62,268 bases of DNA, from NCBI RefSeq assembly GCF_004912275.1, contig NZ_STGY01000024.1, forward strand, positions 1 to 62,268, in the 5' to 3' direction. This stretch comes from Glycomyces buryatensis. Its GTDB lineage: Bacteria > Actinomycetota > Actinomycetes > Mycobacteriales > Micromonosporaceae. The position numbers and the translations under genes were made by a program. Shown one piece after another: positions 26,210-34,679 of this stretch (position 1 is its first letter; each line of letters begins with the position of its first letter). A model generated the notes under the pieces. It searched no databases and had not been told where the DNA came from. It worked only from the letters and a program-made list of their open reading frames with translations.

Positions 26210-27010
26210 ATGAGGACCATCCGCCGCTTCGGCGTGCTCGGGTTGGCAACCGCCCTGCTGAGCATGCTCTTGACCGTGGTGGCCGCCTCCCCGGCGTCCG
26301 CTGATACCCCGCTGCCGCACGGGTCGAGCCTCCAGTCGTTCGTCGACGCCTCGGCGCCGAACTGGAACTTCGCCCGCGCCAACCGCCGCGACACCTGCTG
26401 GCCGTCGGACCCGCTGCCGGGCGGCAACCAGTCGAGTGGGGCCACGCTCAAGGCCTGGCCCACCGCTGGCCAGGGCGGCTGCCCGGACCGGTGGAGCGAC
26501 TTCCCGACCTTCTACTCGGTGGAGAAGTGCAACCCGACCGAGGTGCGAGTCAGTTACTCCATCTTCTTCAAGAAGAACGGTTTCGCCCCCGGCAAGCTCG
26601 GCCACGCCTACGACTTCGAGCGCATCGTCGTCATCTGGAACAAGGCCGGCGACGGCAACTGGTACCGGGAACGGATGCTGCTCTCCCGGCACGGCGGCTA
26701 CGCCACCCAGGACTGGGACACCGCCGAGAGCTGGAACTCCTCGCTGAACAGCGCCGGGCTCGGCCGCGAGGTCCCGAGGATCTTCGTCGGCTGGGGCAGC
26801 CACGCGATGTTCAACCACCAGGGCGGACTGAAGGACGTCGTCTCGCAGTACACCAACAACGAGTACCGGCACGCCGATTACTCGACCTTGGCGTCGCACT
26901 GGCTGGTCGAGACCACGCCGCAGGTCGCCGCGCAGTTCAACCGGTACGACTGGGGCAAGGCGAACACCACCCCGGCCGTCATCGGCGACCAGCTCTGCTC
27001 GGCGGGTTAG
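26210..27010 (+). CDS. Secreted Nep1-like (NPP1/necrosis-inducing) family protein
   Basis: 266 residues with a Sec signal peptide (about 1-31, ending ASPASA). The mature part has the NPP1 fold features: an N-terminal segment rich in aromatic residues, four Cys (in DTCWPSD, GGCPDRW, EKCNP and QLCSAG), and the central motif GHAYDFERIVVIW (about 131-143). The latter aligns with the NLP hallmark GHRHDWE, keeping G, H, D and E while R, H and W become A, Y and F. NLPs insert into plant plasma membranes and kill cells in eudicots, though several members are non-toxic. It lies between transposase and LacI fragments, which suggests acquisition by transfer. Confidence 0.78.
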   Translation: MRTIRRFGVLGLATALLSMLLTVVAASPASADTPLPHGSSLQSFVDASAPNWNFARANRRDTCWPSDPLPGGNQSSGATLKAWPTAGQGGCPDRWSDFPTFYSVEKCNPTEVRVSYSIFFKKNGFAPGKLGHAYDFERIVVIWNKAGDGNWYRERMLLSRHGGYATQDWDTAESWNSSLNSAGLGREVPRIFVGWGSHAMFNHQGGLKDVVSQYTNNEYRHADYSTLASHWLVETTPQVAAQFNRYDWGKANTTPAVIGDQLCSAG

Positions 27011-27094
27011 ACGCACATTGGACACCGAGGGCTCGGACGCCGATGCGCGTCCGGGCCCTCGGTCGCGTCAGTCGCCCCAGTTCGATGCCGTCGG

Positions 27095-27300
27095 TCACTG
27101 CGACACGATGGGGCGGACCGAGCCGCGGACGACCTGGGTGCCGAGGACGGTGTGCGGCGGAGGGCCGCCTTGGCGGGCGTGCCCCAGGGCGAGCCGCACG
27201 GCGGTGCGCCCGAGTTCCTCGTGGGGCTGGTAGACCGTGGTCAGGTTGATGTCCGCCGCTGGGGGCAGGTCGTCAAAGCCGGCAGCCGCGGGAGCGGAAA
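27095..27300 (-). pseudogene. C-terminal fragment of a LacI-family regulator
   Basis: Read on the minus strand, about 65 codons give the typical end of an actinobacterial LacI protein: AGFDDLPPAADINLTTVYQP, then HEELGRTAVRLAL and a final VVRGSVRPIVSQ before a TGA at 27095. No start codon or DNA-binding domain is present. Beyond about 27300 the sequence no longer fits. It is unrelated to the intact LacI gene at 3755 in this part and looks like the stump of a lost gene. Confidence 0.75.
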
Positions 27301-27406
27301 AATATCCTTGGGCACTGCGAACCTCCCCAAACGACGAGCACCCATCTAAAAGTCACGTCGGGAGACGAGACACCCGTGGCGGGCAGGGAATCGGTATCGT
27401 CGACGC

Positions 27407-27730
27407 ATGTCCAACAGCCTGCCCCTCAGCGATGCCCTGGCCCACCTTCGCGACGAGTTGCGCGATGCCCGCCTGCAAGCCGACGACGAGCTCAAACTCA
27501 ACATCACGTCGATCCAGCTCGACCTCGCGCTCGAAGTGCACACCGGCGTCGGCGCCGAAGCCGGCGCGAGCTTCTGGCGGGTCGTGACCGCCAAGGCCAG
27601 CGCCGACCGGGTCACCGATCGGGTGCACCGGCTGACGATGACCATCGAGCCGTCCATCGTGGATGCCTCCTCCGGGGACGAACGCGAGTTCGCGGTCTCG
27701 CCGCGCAAGCCCATCCCCGACCGCGACTAG
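27407..27730 (+). CDS. Trypsin-co-occurring domain 2 (trypco2) protein
   Basis: A 107-residue small protein: an N-terminal helix (LSDALAHLRDELRDAR) followed by a beta-rich part (LNITSIQLDLALEVHTGVG, ASFWRVV, THRL-like VHRLTMTIEPS). This pattern is that of the trypco2 family, named because it occurs next to trypsin-like proteases, exactly as here (11 bp before the protease-NTPase gene). Its role is unknown; it has been proposed from comparative genomics to be an adaptor or regulator in actinobacterial conflict systems. Confidence 0.85.
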   Translation: MSNSLPLSDALAHLRDELRDARLQADDELKLNITSIQLDLALEVHTGVGAEAGASFWRVVTAKASADRVTDRVHRLTMTIEPSIVDASSGDEREFAVSPRKPIPDRD

Positions 27731-27741
27731 GGCCCGCTGCC

Positions 27742-30700
27742 ATGGCTGGACGGATCGGCCGCCATGCCGCCGCGGCGGTCAAGATCAGGATCAGGGCCGG
27801 CGGCGGCGAGGCGCTCATCGGCACCGGGCACCTGCTCGCGCCGGGCCTGGTGCTCACCGCGCGGCATGTGCTGCGGCATCTCGGCAACTCGTCCGACGCC
27901 TCCCGGCTGCGCGTCCGCGGAGGCGACCAGAGCGTCAAGGTCGCCGCCATGGTCGCGCTCGGCGAGCTCGACGCCGTCGGGCTCCTCGTCCCGGGCCTGA
28001 ACGGGCCGCCCGGCCGGATCGTCGGCAGCGCGTTCCGCGGCGACAGGCCATTGGAATCCTGCTCGGTCATCGGCTTCCCCGAGGTCGGCTCCGACTCGGA
28101 CCAGGTCCTGGCCGAATACCTCGAGGTCAGCGTCCTGCCCACCGTCGACGACCGGATCCCCCGGCTCGCGCTGGCCGTGCACACGCCGCTGCCGGTCGAC
28201 CCGCGCTCCTGGGAAGGGCTGTCCGGCGCCGGAGTCCTGGACCCCGACGGGCACCTGCTCGGCATCGTCACCCACGTGCCGCTGCAATGGACCGGCCGGC
28301 TGCACGCGGTCCCGATCGAGCCGATCATGCGGGCCGCCGAATCCGCCTCCCCGAAATCCGCGCCCGTCAGGGCATTCATCGATCTGCCGCTGGTCGAGAT
28401 CACCGGCGAGGACCCCCTCGTCGAGCCGGTCGCCCGGCCGCAGGCGGTCATCGGAGACGACCAGTCCCTGTTCGAGCTCCTCCACTACCGCAACCGCGCC
28501 GTCCCCTTCGTCACCGAGGGCGAGGCCGCCCGGATCATCACCGACTCCATCGAGTGGGTCCGCGCCCGGCCCGAAGAACCCGACGTGAGCGTCATGGTCC
28601 TCACCGGCCCGGCCGGCACCGGCAAATCGCGGCTCGCGGCCGAGATCTGCGACCGGCTCGCCCGCACCGACCGGTGGTGGCGCACCGGCTTCGCCGACTA
28701 CGCCGAGCTGTCCACCGCCCGCCCGCCCTCCACCCCGCTGCTGGCCGTGTGCGACTACCCCGAGCGCCAACCGGAGGCCGTCGGGGCCTTCATCTCCCGC
28801 GCCATCAAGCTCAGGCGCGAGGGCACCCTGCAAGCGCCCGTCCGCGTCCTCCTGGTCTCCCGCACCCAAGGCGAGTGGTTCGACCGCATCCGCGATCACG
28901 CACCCGGTCTCGATGCGCTGGTGGGACTCCGGGCCGAGCTGCCGCTGAGCGGCTTCAGCGAGGAGACGCAGGCGGCGCACGCGCAGCAGGCCTACGCCTC
29001 CTTCGCCCTCCGCTTCGGACGCGACGCGATGGCCCCGCCCGGCCTCGAACGCTACGATCGGCCCCTCACCATCCACATTGCCGCGCTCATGGCCGCCTCC
29101 GGTGAGCCGCTTCCGGATCCGTCCGAGGACGACCCCGCGCGGGCGCTGCTGGACCAGCTCATCCGCCGCGAGAGCCGGCGCTGGCTCGCCTTCCGCGACG
29201 ACGGCGGCGGCCAGGTGTTCACCGACCTCGACCGCGGCATGGAGGCACTGTGCGTCTCCACGCTCACCGCGCCGTTCAAGGCGCACCTGCCCGAACTGCT
29301 CAAGGCCGTGCCCACCCTCGCCGACGCCCACACCGAACGCCGCAGCACCATCGCCGACGCGCTCCACGAGCTCTACCCCGACGGGAAGCGCCGCGATGAC
29401 CGGGCCGACCCGCGCGTCGCCCCCGTCGAACCCGACCTCGTCGCCGCACACCTGTTGGCAGGCACCGCATCACGCTCGCAGATCGTGCGAAACCTCGTTG
29501 ACTCCAATGTCCTGCAACGGTATCCGGCCTACCACGCCCGGCTCATGCACGCGCTGCTCCTGGCCGCCGACGAATACCCCCAGGTCGAGTCCGACCTCAA
29601 GGACCACCTCGCCACGTCCTTGTCCGCCCTCACCGGCGCCGCGGCGCACACCGAGCTCGCCGAACTGCTCGAGAGCAGCCTGCTGCAACTGGTCGCGATC
29701 GCGGTCCGCAACGCCGCCAATGACCGCGACCTGACCGCTGCCCGGCACCTGGCGCTCGCCCTGGACCTGCCGCACAACCTTATCGAGTCCACTGTGGCTG
29801 AGAATGCGATCGCGCTCCTCGCCGCATCGGTGGTCCCGACCACCAATGCGGCCCTGGCCGGCCTCGGGTCCGCCCTCGCGGGCACCGCGGTGCGCTACTG
29901 GCGCTCCGCCGACACCGAATCGCCCGACAACGAGACCACCGCCAAACTCGCCGACGCCTCCGCCGAACTGGGCATCTGGCAGGAACTCGACGACCGCCAC
30001 CAGGCCGCCTACATCTCCAAGCAGCGAGCCGTCGACCTCTACGAGCAACTGGCCGGCGACGACGATCGGTTCATCCCCGATCTCGCCCGGGCCACCAATA
30101 ACTTCTCCATCGCCACCGCCATCGCCGGCGAATGGCCCACCGCCCTGCGTCTGGCCCAGCGGGCCGTCGAGCTGTGGCGGTACTCCGACGAGCACCTGTC
30201 CGGCGACTACCGCGCCAGCCTGGCCCTCGGGCGCTCCAACCTGAGCCTGTCCCTCCTGGACGCCTACCGACCCGAGGAAGCGCTCGGCATGGCCGGCCGG
30301 GCCGTGCGCGCGTTCGAGCAACTGTGCGGCGACGACCCCGACCAGCACCTGCCGAACCTCAGGCGAGCCCTGAACGCCCACGCCGACAGCCTCGCCGAGG
30401 TCGGCCGACCCGCAGACGCGGTCACCGTGGACGAACGCGCCATTGAATTGGCCGAGGAACTCGCGCGCGGCAACCGGAGCGCGCACCTGCCGGACCTGGC
30501 ACGAGCGGTCACGAGCCTCGCGATCCACCTGGAATCCGCCGGCCGGCCACGCGAAGCCCTGGCGCCCCGCCGGCGCGCGGTCCACCTCTGGAAGGAGTCC
30601 ACCGAACGGATGCCCGGTGCCTACGGACCCGAATACGCCGGGGCGGTGGGCGACCTCGCCCTGTACCTGTCGCGAGAAGGCCAGAAGACCCAATCCCTGA

Positions 30701-31017
30701 CCGCGTCGAACCAGGCCGTGGACATCGCCGACCGATACGCCCGCGCCGACCGCCACCGCTACCAGCCGATCCTCGCCGCCGCGCTCGACACCGCGGTGAC
30801 CGTGCGGCTCAACCTGAACGCGGAGCTCACCAACGCGCTCTACCTCGCCGACCGGGCCGTGTCGATCCTGACCGAACTCGCCGCCGCCGACCCCCGCGCC
30901 TTCGCCGAACGCCTCGCCATCATGCGCGACGCCCAGCGTCAAATCCACCGCCGGCTCACCCGAGCGGGTGACAAATGGACGCAGGATGGGAGAACCCCCT
31001 TGGCTCCCAACGGATAG
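27742..31017 (+). CDS. Trypsin-like protease / P-loop NTPase / TPR fusion
   Basis: 1091 residues. A trypsin-fold domain (about 1-210) shows His in LTARHVL, Asp in GELDAVGLL and Ser in GLSGAGVLD, all three consistent with an active triad. An NTPase domain follows with Walker A LTGPAGTGKSRLA (about 287-299) and Walker B LLAVCDYPE. A helical region and TPR repeats (about 740-1080) end the protein. There is no signal peptide, so the protease works inside the cell. The layout is that of STAND-like sensors in which the repeats detect a signal, the NTPase oligomerises and the effector is unleashed. Its immediate neighbours are trypco2 and a chaperone set. Confidence 0.85.
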   Translation: MAGRIGRHAAAAVKIRIRAGGGEALIGTGHLLAPGLVLTARHVLRHLGNSSDASRLRVRGGDQSVKVAAMVALGELDAVGLLVPGLNGPPGRIVGSAFRGDRPLESCSVIGFPEVGSDSDQVLAEYLEVSVLPTVDDRIPRLALAVHTPLPVDPRSWEGLSGAGVLDPDGHLLGIVTHVPLQWTGRLHAVPIEPIMRAAESASPKSAPVRAFIDLPLVEITGEDPLVEPVARPQAVIGDDQSLFELLHYRNRAVPFVTEGEAARIITDSIEWVRARPEEPDVSVMVLTGPAGTGKSRLAAEICDRLARTDRWWRTGFADYAELSTARPPSTPLLAVCDYPERQPEAVGAFISRAIKLRREGTLQAPVRVLLVSRTQGEWFDRIRDHAPGLDALVGLRAELPLSGFSEETQAAHAQQAYASFALRFGRDAMAPPGLERYDRPLTIHIAALMAASGEPLPDPSEDDPARALLDQLIRRESRRWLAFRDDGGGQVFTDLDRGMEALCVSTLTAPFKAHLPELLKAVPTLADAHTERRSTIADALHELYPDGKRRDDRADPRVAPVEPDLVAAHLLAGTASRSQIVRNLVDSNVLQRYPAYHARLMHALLLAADEYPQVESDLKDHLATSLSALTGAAAHTELAELLESSLLQLVAIAVRNAANDRDLTAARHLALALDLPHNLIESTVAENAIALLAASVVPTTNAALAGLGSALAGTAVRYWRSADTESPDNETTAKLADASAELGIWQELDDRHQAAYISKQRAVDLYEQLAGDDDRFIPDLARATNNFSIATAIAGEWPTALRLAQRAVELWRYSDEHLSGDYRASLALGRSNLSLSLLDAYRPEEALGMAGRAVRAFEQLCGDDPDQHLPNLRRALNAHADSLAEVGRPADAVTVDERAIELAEELARGNRSAHLPDLARAVTSLAIHLESAGRPREALAPRRRAVHLWKESTERMPGAYGPEYAGAVGDLALYLSREGQKTQSLTASNQAVDIADRYARADRHRYQPILAAALDTAVTVRLNLNAELTNALYLADRAVSILTELAAADPRAFAERLAIMRDAQRQIHRRLTRAGDKWTQDGRTPLAPNG

Positions 31018-31104
31018 AATGACCGTCAAAGGTCACATCGAACCGGATCCCCAGAACCCACGTCTCGGACACCCTCATGCCCAATCACCCCTCCGGAGGT
31101 GCCA

Positions 31105-32217
31105 ATGGACGATCTGTACGCCGTAATCGGAATCGCCCCCTCATCTACCGCCGAAGCGATCGAAACCAAGATCAAAGAGCAAGCCCGCCTGTGGAACAAA
31201 CGGGTCAACTCGCCCGACATCAATAAGCGCCACGAGGCGGAGAACATGATCCGCCTCCTCGACCAGGCCCGGGCGACCCTGCTCGACGAGGCGAAGCGCG
31301 CCGAATACGATCGCGAACTCGCCGCCGACCAATCGCGCCGGCTCCCCGAACAGGCGGCCCCGACCGCCGGGATCAACTGGCTCGACCGGGCCGAGACCGC
31401 ACTCGCGAGAAACGACTACTCGTCGGCCGCGTACGCCGCCAGGCAAGCCCGCGAACTCCAAGGCGAATCGGCGCCGGTGTGGGCCGCCCTCTACCGCTCC
31501 AACCTGGGCCTCGGCAACTTCCAGGACGCGCTCTACGAAGCCCGCCAGACGCTCCAGTACGACCCTGACGACCCCGACGTCCACCTCGATCTCGGCTTCA
31601 TCAACGAGAACCTCGGCGACCAGCCGGCCGCATTGGCCGCCTATCAGGACGCCGCGCGGCACCCCGACCGCAGCGCCCAGGGCCAGATCGGATCGGCGGT
31701 GGTGCTGGCGCAGATGACCCGCCACGACGAGGCTCTCCCGATCCTGGAGAATCTCTACTCGACCGCCCCGCCCGAATTGGACCGGAACGTCACCGGCGAC
31801 TACCTGGCCGAGGTGCTCATCCTGTCCGCGGAGGCGGTTCCGGCCAATCGCGACGGGGACGAGTACTACATCACCTCCTCGATGGAGGTGGCCGCTATGG
31901 CCCCCAGGTCGACCCGCGCCCTTGAAGTGGCCCACGACCCCGAGGTTCGCGAGCGCGCCCGGTACCTCGACAACTACGTGAGGTCGGTGCAGCAGAAGCG
32001 GTTCTGGCCCGGATTCCCCGTCAAGAACACCGTGCTCGCGGTGATCGTCTTCTTCCTCGCCTCCTCCTGCTCGAGCCTGTCGGAGAGCGCGGGGCTCATC
32101 ACCTTCTTCGCGCTGGTCGGGTGCGGCCTCTACATCTGGTACCAGGTGTCGAGCCGCTACAAGTACCAGTGGGAGATCAACGCCATCACCCTCCGCATGA
32201 ACCAGAACGGCTACTGA
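31105..32217 (+). CDS. J-like/TPR membrane protein
   Basis: 370 residues. The N-terminus (about 1-75) has the J-domain helices, from DLYAVIGIAPSSTAEAIETK to LLDEAKRAEYDREL, but the HPD tripeptide that activates Hsp70 is SPD (in RVNSPDINKRH). TPR repeats follow (about 95-235), then two hydrophobic segments near the C-terminus (about 308-326 and 331-347), which anchor it in the membrane with the J-like part in the cytoplasm. It is 9 bp before the Hsp70 gene and 87 bp after the protease-NTPase gene. Start at 31105 behind GGAGG. Confidence 0.82.
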   Translation: MDDLYAVIGIAPSSTAEAIETKIKEQARLWNKRVNSPDINKRHEAENMIRLLDQARATLLDEAKRAEYDRELAADQSRRLPEQAAPTAGINWLDRAETALARNDYSSAAYAARQARELQGESAPVWAALYRSNLGLGNFQDALYEARQTLQYDPDDPDVHLDLGFINENLGDQPAALAAYQDAARHPDRSAQGQIGSAVVLAQMTRHDEALPILENLYSTAPPELDRNVTGDYLAEVLILSAEAVPANRDGDEYYITSSMEVAAMAPRSTRALEVAHDPEVRERARYLDNYVRSVQQKRFWPGFPVKNTVLAVIVFFLASSCSSLSESAGLITFFALVGCGLYIWYQVSSRYKYQWEINAITLRMNQNGY

Positions 32218-32226
32218 GGACGCATC

Positions 32227-33729
32227 ATGACAATGGGAATCGACCTGGGCACGACCTATTCGGCGTGCGCGACCGTCCACGAGGACGGCGTGCCCGAAAT
32301 CCTCGAAGGGGAGTCGGGCCGGCTCACCCCGTCGGTGGTCTTCTTCGACGGAAGCCAGCCGCTTGTCGGCGTCACCGCCAAGAACATGGCCGCCGTGGAT
32401 CCCGGCAACTACGTGGAGCTCGTCAAGCGCCGCATGGGAACCCGCACCGTCGTCCATACCGATGAGGACGACAAGGACTACTTCCCCGAGGAGATCTCGG
32501 CGGTCATTCTGCGCCATCTCGCCCAGAACGCATCGCGGCACCTCGGAACCGAGGACAAGGACGTGGTGGTGACCGTCCCCGCCTACTTCGACGACGCCGC
32601 CCGCACCGCCACCAAGGACGCCGCCAAGATCGCCGGGTTGAACGTGAAGCGGCTCATCAATGAGCCGACCGCCGCCGGGATCGCCTACGGTGTCGCCAAG
32701 AACAAGGAGGGCACCTACCTCGTCTACGACCTCGGCGGCGGGACCTTCGACGTCACCGTCATGAAGGTGAGCGAGGCCGGCATCGACGTCATCGCCACCG
32801 GCGGCAACCGGTCCCTCGGCGGATTCGACTTCGACAACCTGTTGATGATGCGAGTCAAGGAGGACGTCGAAGGCCAGGGCGGCCCCGACCTCCTCGACAC
32901 CGGGGCGCTCGAGGCGACGCTGCGCGGCAGCTGCGAGGAGGCCAAGCGCCGCCTCACCCAGCTGTCCAAGACCACGGTGAACACCACCGCGGACGGCCGC
33001 GTCTACCGGACCCCCATCACCCGCGACGACTTCGAATCGGCGTCGGCGTCGCTGCTGCGCCGCACCGAGGACATCGTGGAGGAAGTCCTAGACGAGGCCG
33101 GCATGTCGTGGAAGGACATCGACGACACCCTGCTGGTCGGCGGCTCCACACGCATGCCGATGGTGGCCGCCATGGTCGAACGGCTCTCGGGCTCGCGACC
33201 CAGGGCGGACGCCAACCCGGACGAGGTCGTGGCCATCGGCGCCGCGCTGCTGGCCGCGAGCCTCGACGCCGACGAGGCGGGGGCGCGACGGACCACGCCG
33301 CTGGTCAGCGATGTCACCTCCCACGGCATGGGCATGCTGGTCCAGGACCCGCACACGAAGCAGCTGTACAACTCGGTCATCATCCCCAAGAACTCGAAGA
33401 TCCCCTGCGAGTACCGCGACACGTTCTTCACCGTGGTCGACCGCCAGGAGAAGCTCGACTTCGAGATCACCGAGGGCGATTCGCGCGAGGTCGAGGACGT
33501 CGAGGTCCACCATGTCGACACGCTGAAACTGCTGCCGGGCCTGCCGGAGGAGTCGCCGATCCGCGTCACCATGCAGTACGACGTGGACGGAACGATTCAC
33601 GCCGAGGTATACGACGTCACCAACGACCGGCCGCTGGGCGACTTCCACCTGCCGCGGCCGAACAATATGACCAGCGACCAGGTGGCGCAGGCGGTCGATC
33701 GACTGCGCTCGATGCCGGAGGAGGAGTGA
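32227..33729 (+). CDS. Hsp70 (DnaK-like) chaperone without the C-terminal lid
   Basis: 500 residues. The ATPase domain is well conserved: GIDLGTTYSACA (phosphate 1), LINEPTAAGIAYG, LVYDLGGGTFDVTV (phosphate 2, about 168), and LVGGSTRMPMV (adenosine, about 302). The linker region TTPLVSDVTSHG and a beta-type substrate domain (about 370-480) follow, then the protein ends. The roughly 100-residue helical lid of DnaK is missing. It is therefore a dedicated paralogue rather than the housekeeping DnaK, and belongs to the operon with the J-like and GrpE-like genes. Confidence 0.9.
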   Translation: MTMGIDLGTTYSACATVHEDGVPEILEGESGRLTPSVVFFDGSQPLVGVTAKNMAAVDPGNYVELVKRRMGTRTVVHTDEDDKDYFPEEISAVILRHLAQNASRHLGTEDKDVVVTVPAYFDDAARTATKDAAKIAGLNVKRLINEPTAAGIAYGVAKNKEGTYLVYDLGGGTFDVTVMKVSEAGIDVIATGGNRSLGGFDFDNLLMMRVKEDVEGQGGPDLLDTGALEATLRGSCEEAKRRLTQLSKTTVNTTADGRVYRTPITRDDFESASASLLRRTEDIVEEVLDEAGMSWKDIDDTLLVGGSTRMPMVAAMVERLSGSRPRADANPDEVVAIGAALLAASLDADEAGARRTTPLVSDVTSHGMGMLVQDPHTKQLYNSVIIPKNSKIPCEYRDTFFTVVDRQEKLDFEITEGDSREVEDVEVHHVDTLKLLPGLPEESPIRVTMQYDVDGTIHAEVYDVTNDRPLGDFHLPRPNNMTSDQVAQAVDRLRSMPEEE

Positions 33730-34220
33730 TGGTCGACGGCGGCGAAACGCCCGTGCCCCAGCGGATTCTGGAGAAGCTGGACGCGATCTCGGAACTCGTG
33801 GGGGAGCAGTCCGAGCACCTGCGGCTCGAATCGAACCGCAAGCAGGCCATCATCGCCGACCAGTCGCGGCGCCTCAAGGACGCCGAGGGCGGGCTGTTCC
33901 GCGAACTTCAGCTGCCGCTGGTGAGCGCGATCGGCTCCGTTGTCGACCGGCTGCACGCCTACGACGGACCCGACCCGGTCCTGGCGGACTCGATCCGCGA
34001 AGAACTGCTGGAGGCCCTGGCCATGCTCGACATCAACCCGGTGCCGACGACCGGCGGGTTCGACGTCGGTCTCCATCAGGCGGCGAAGATCGTGGACGAT
34101 CCGAATCTGCCCGACGGGGCGATCGTCGAAGTCTGGAAGGGCGGCTGGAGCCGCGCCGGAACGGTGATTCGGCACGCCTCGGTGGTGGTCAACAAGCCGT
34201 CCAGGGCCGGGGCAGCCTAG
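33729..34220 (+). CDS. Divergent GrpE-like nucleotide exchange factor
   Basis: 163 residues. An N-terminal coiled coil (LEKLDAISELVGEQSEHLR, about 10-50) is followed by a helical part, and a C-terminal region that still follows the GrpE pattern: GFDVGLHQAAKIVDDPNLPD, then GAIVEVWKGGWSRAGTVIRHASVVVNK. It is shorter than typical GrpE. The start overlaps the Hsp70 stop (TGATG), so it is translationally coupled. It probably resets the neighbouring Hsp70. Confidence 0.8.
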   Translation: MVDGGETPVPQRILEKLDAISELVGEQSEHLRLESNRKQAIIADQSRRLKDAEGGLFRELQLPLVSAIGSVVDRLHAYDGPDPVLADSIREELLEALAMLDINPVPTTGGFDVGLHQAAKIVDDPNLPDGAIVEVWKGGWSRAGTVIRHASVVVNKPSRAGAA

Positions 34221-34267
34221 CACCGGATCGGTCGTTGCGAAATCGTGCACAAGATTCGGTCGAAAAT

Positions 34268-34288
34268 CAGTGGTGTGTGATATGTTAC
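34268..34288 (+). promoter_or_regulatory. Upstream copy of a 21-bp repeated element
   Basis: Begins CAGTGGT and ends in TAC. It agrees at 14 of 21 positions with the element at 34480-34500 in the same orientation, 212 bp downstream. Candidate operator for the GntR/FCD regulator at 45588. Confidence 0.35.
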
Positions 34289-34479
34289 TGCCACACGAAG
34301 GCGGTAGCACGGAGAGCGGATGCGTTCGCAGCCGTTCGTCCCACCCCGATTCGGAAGCCCCGCCATCCCTGGGGAATCCGGATCAAACCCGCGGACGAGC
34401 GCGGTCCGCGCGCGACATGCGCGGCGGCTCGAAGGCGGGACGCCTGCGGCGCATGCGGAACGGCGATCCGTATGAGCCA

Positions 34480-34500
34480 CAGTGGTATATCACGTGCTAC
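34480..34500 (+). promoter_or_regulatory. Downstream copy of a 21-bp repeated element
   Basis: CAGTGGTATATCAC followed by GTGCTAC. It contains an imperfect inverted core (GGTATATCAC) and lies 180 bp before the start of the substrate-binding protein. It could overlap the operon promoter. Confidence 0.35.
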
Positions 34501-34679
34501 AGCGACGATCGGTGCAGATGCCGCAGGGGCATCGGAGCCGCGGTGTCGCCGTTCCGAACCGCCATCGCGAGGGCATCGCTGCCCGCAGGTTCATGGAAGC
34601 CCCGAAGCCAGCAGCTCCGGCGCCCCGCTCGGATCTCCGAGGCGGCCGACCGGCGCGACGAACCGATAGGAACTCCCTC

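Larger units (their letters stand above)
34221..34679. other. Non-coding region before the peptide/arabinoside operon
   Basis: About 460 bp without a supportable gene; the frames here have no family features. It contains two related 21-bp elements (34268-34288 and 34480-34500) and should hold the operon promoter, but I cannot place -35 and -10 boxes with confidence. The TTG start of the next gene lies after AGGAAC. Confidence 0.55.
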
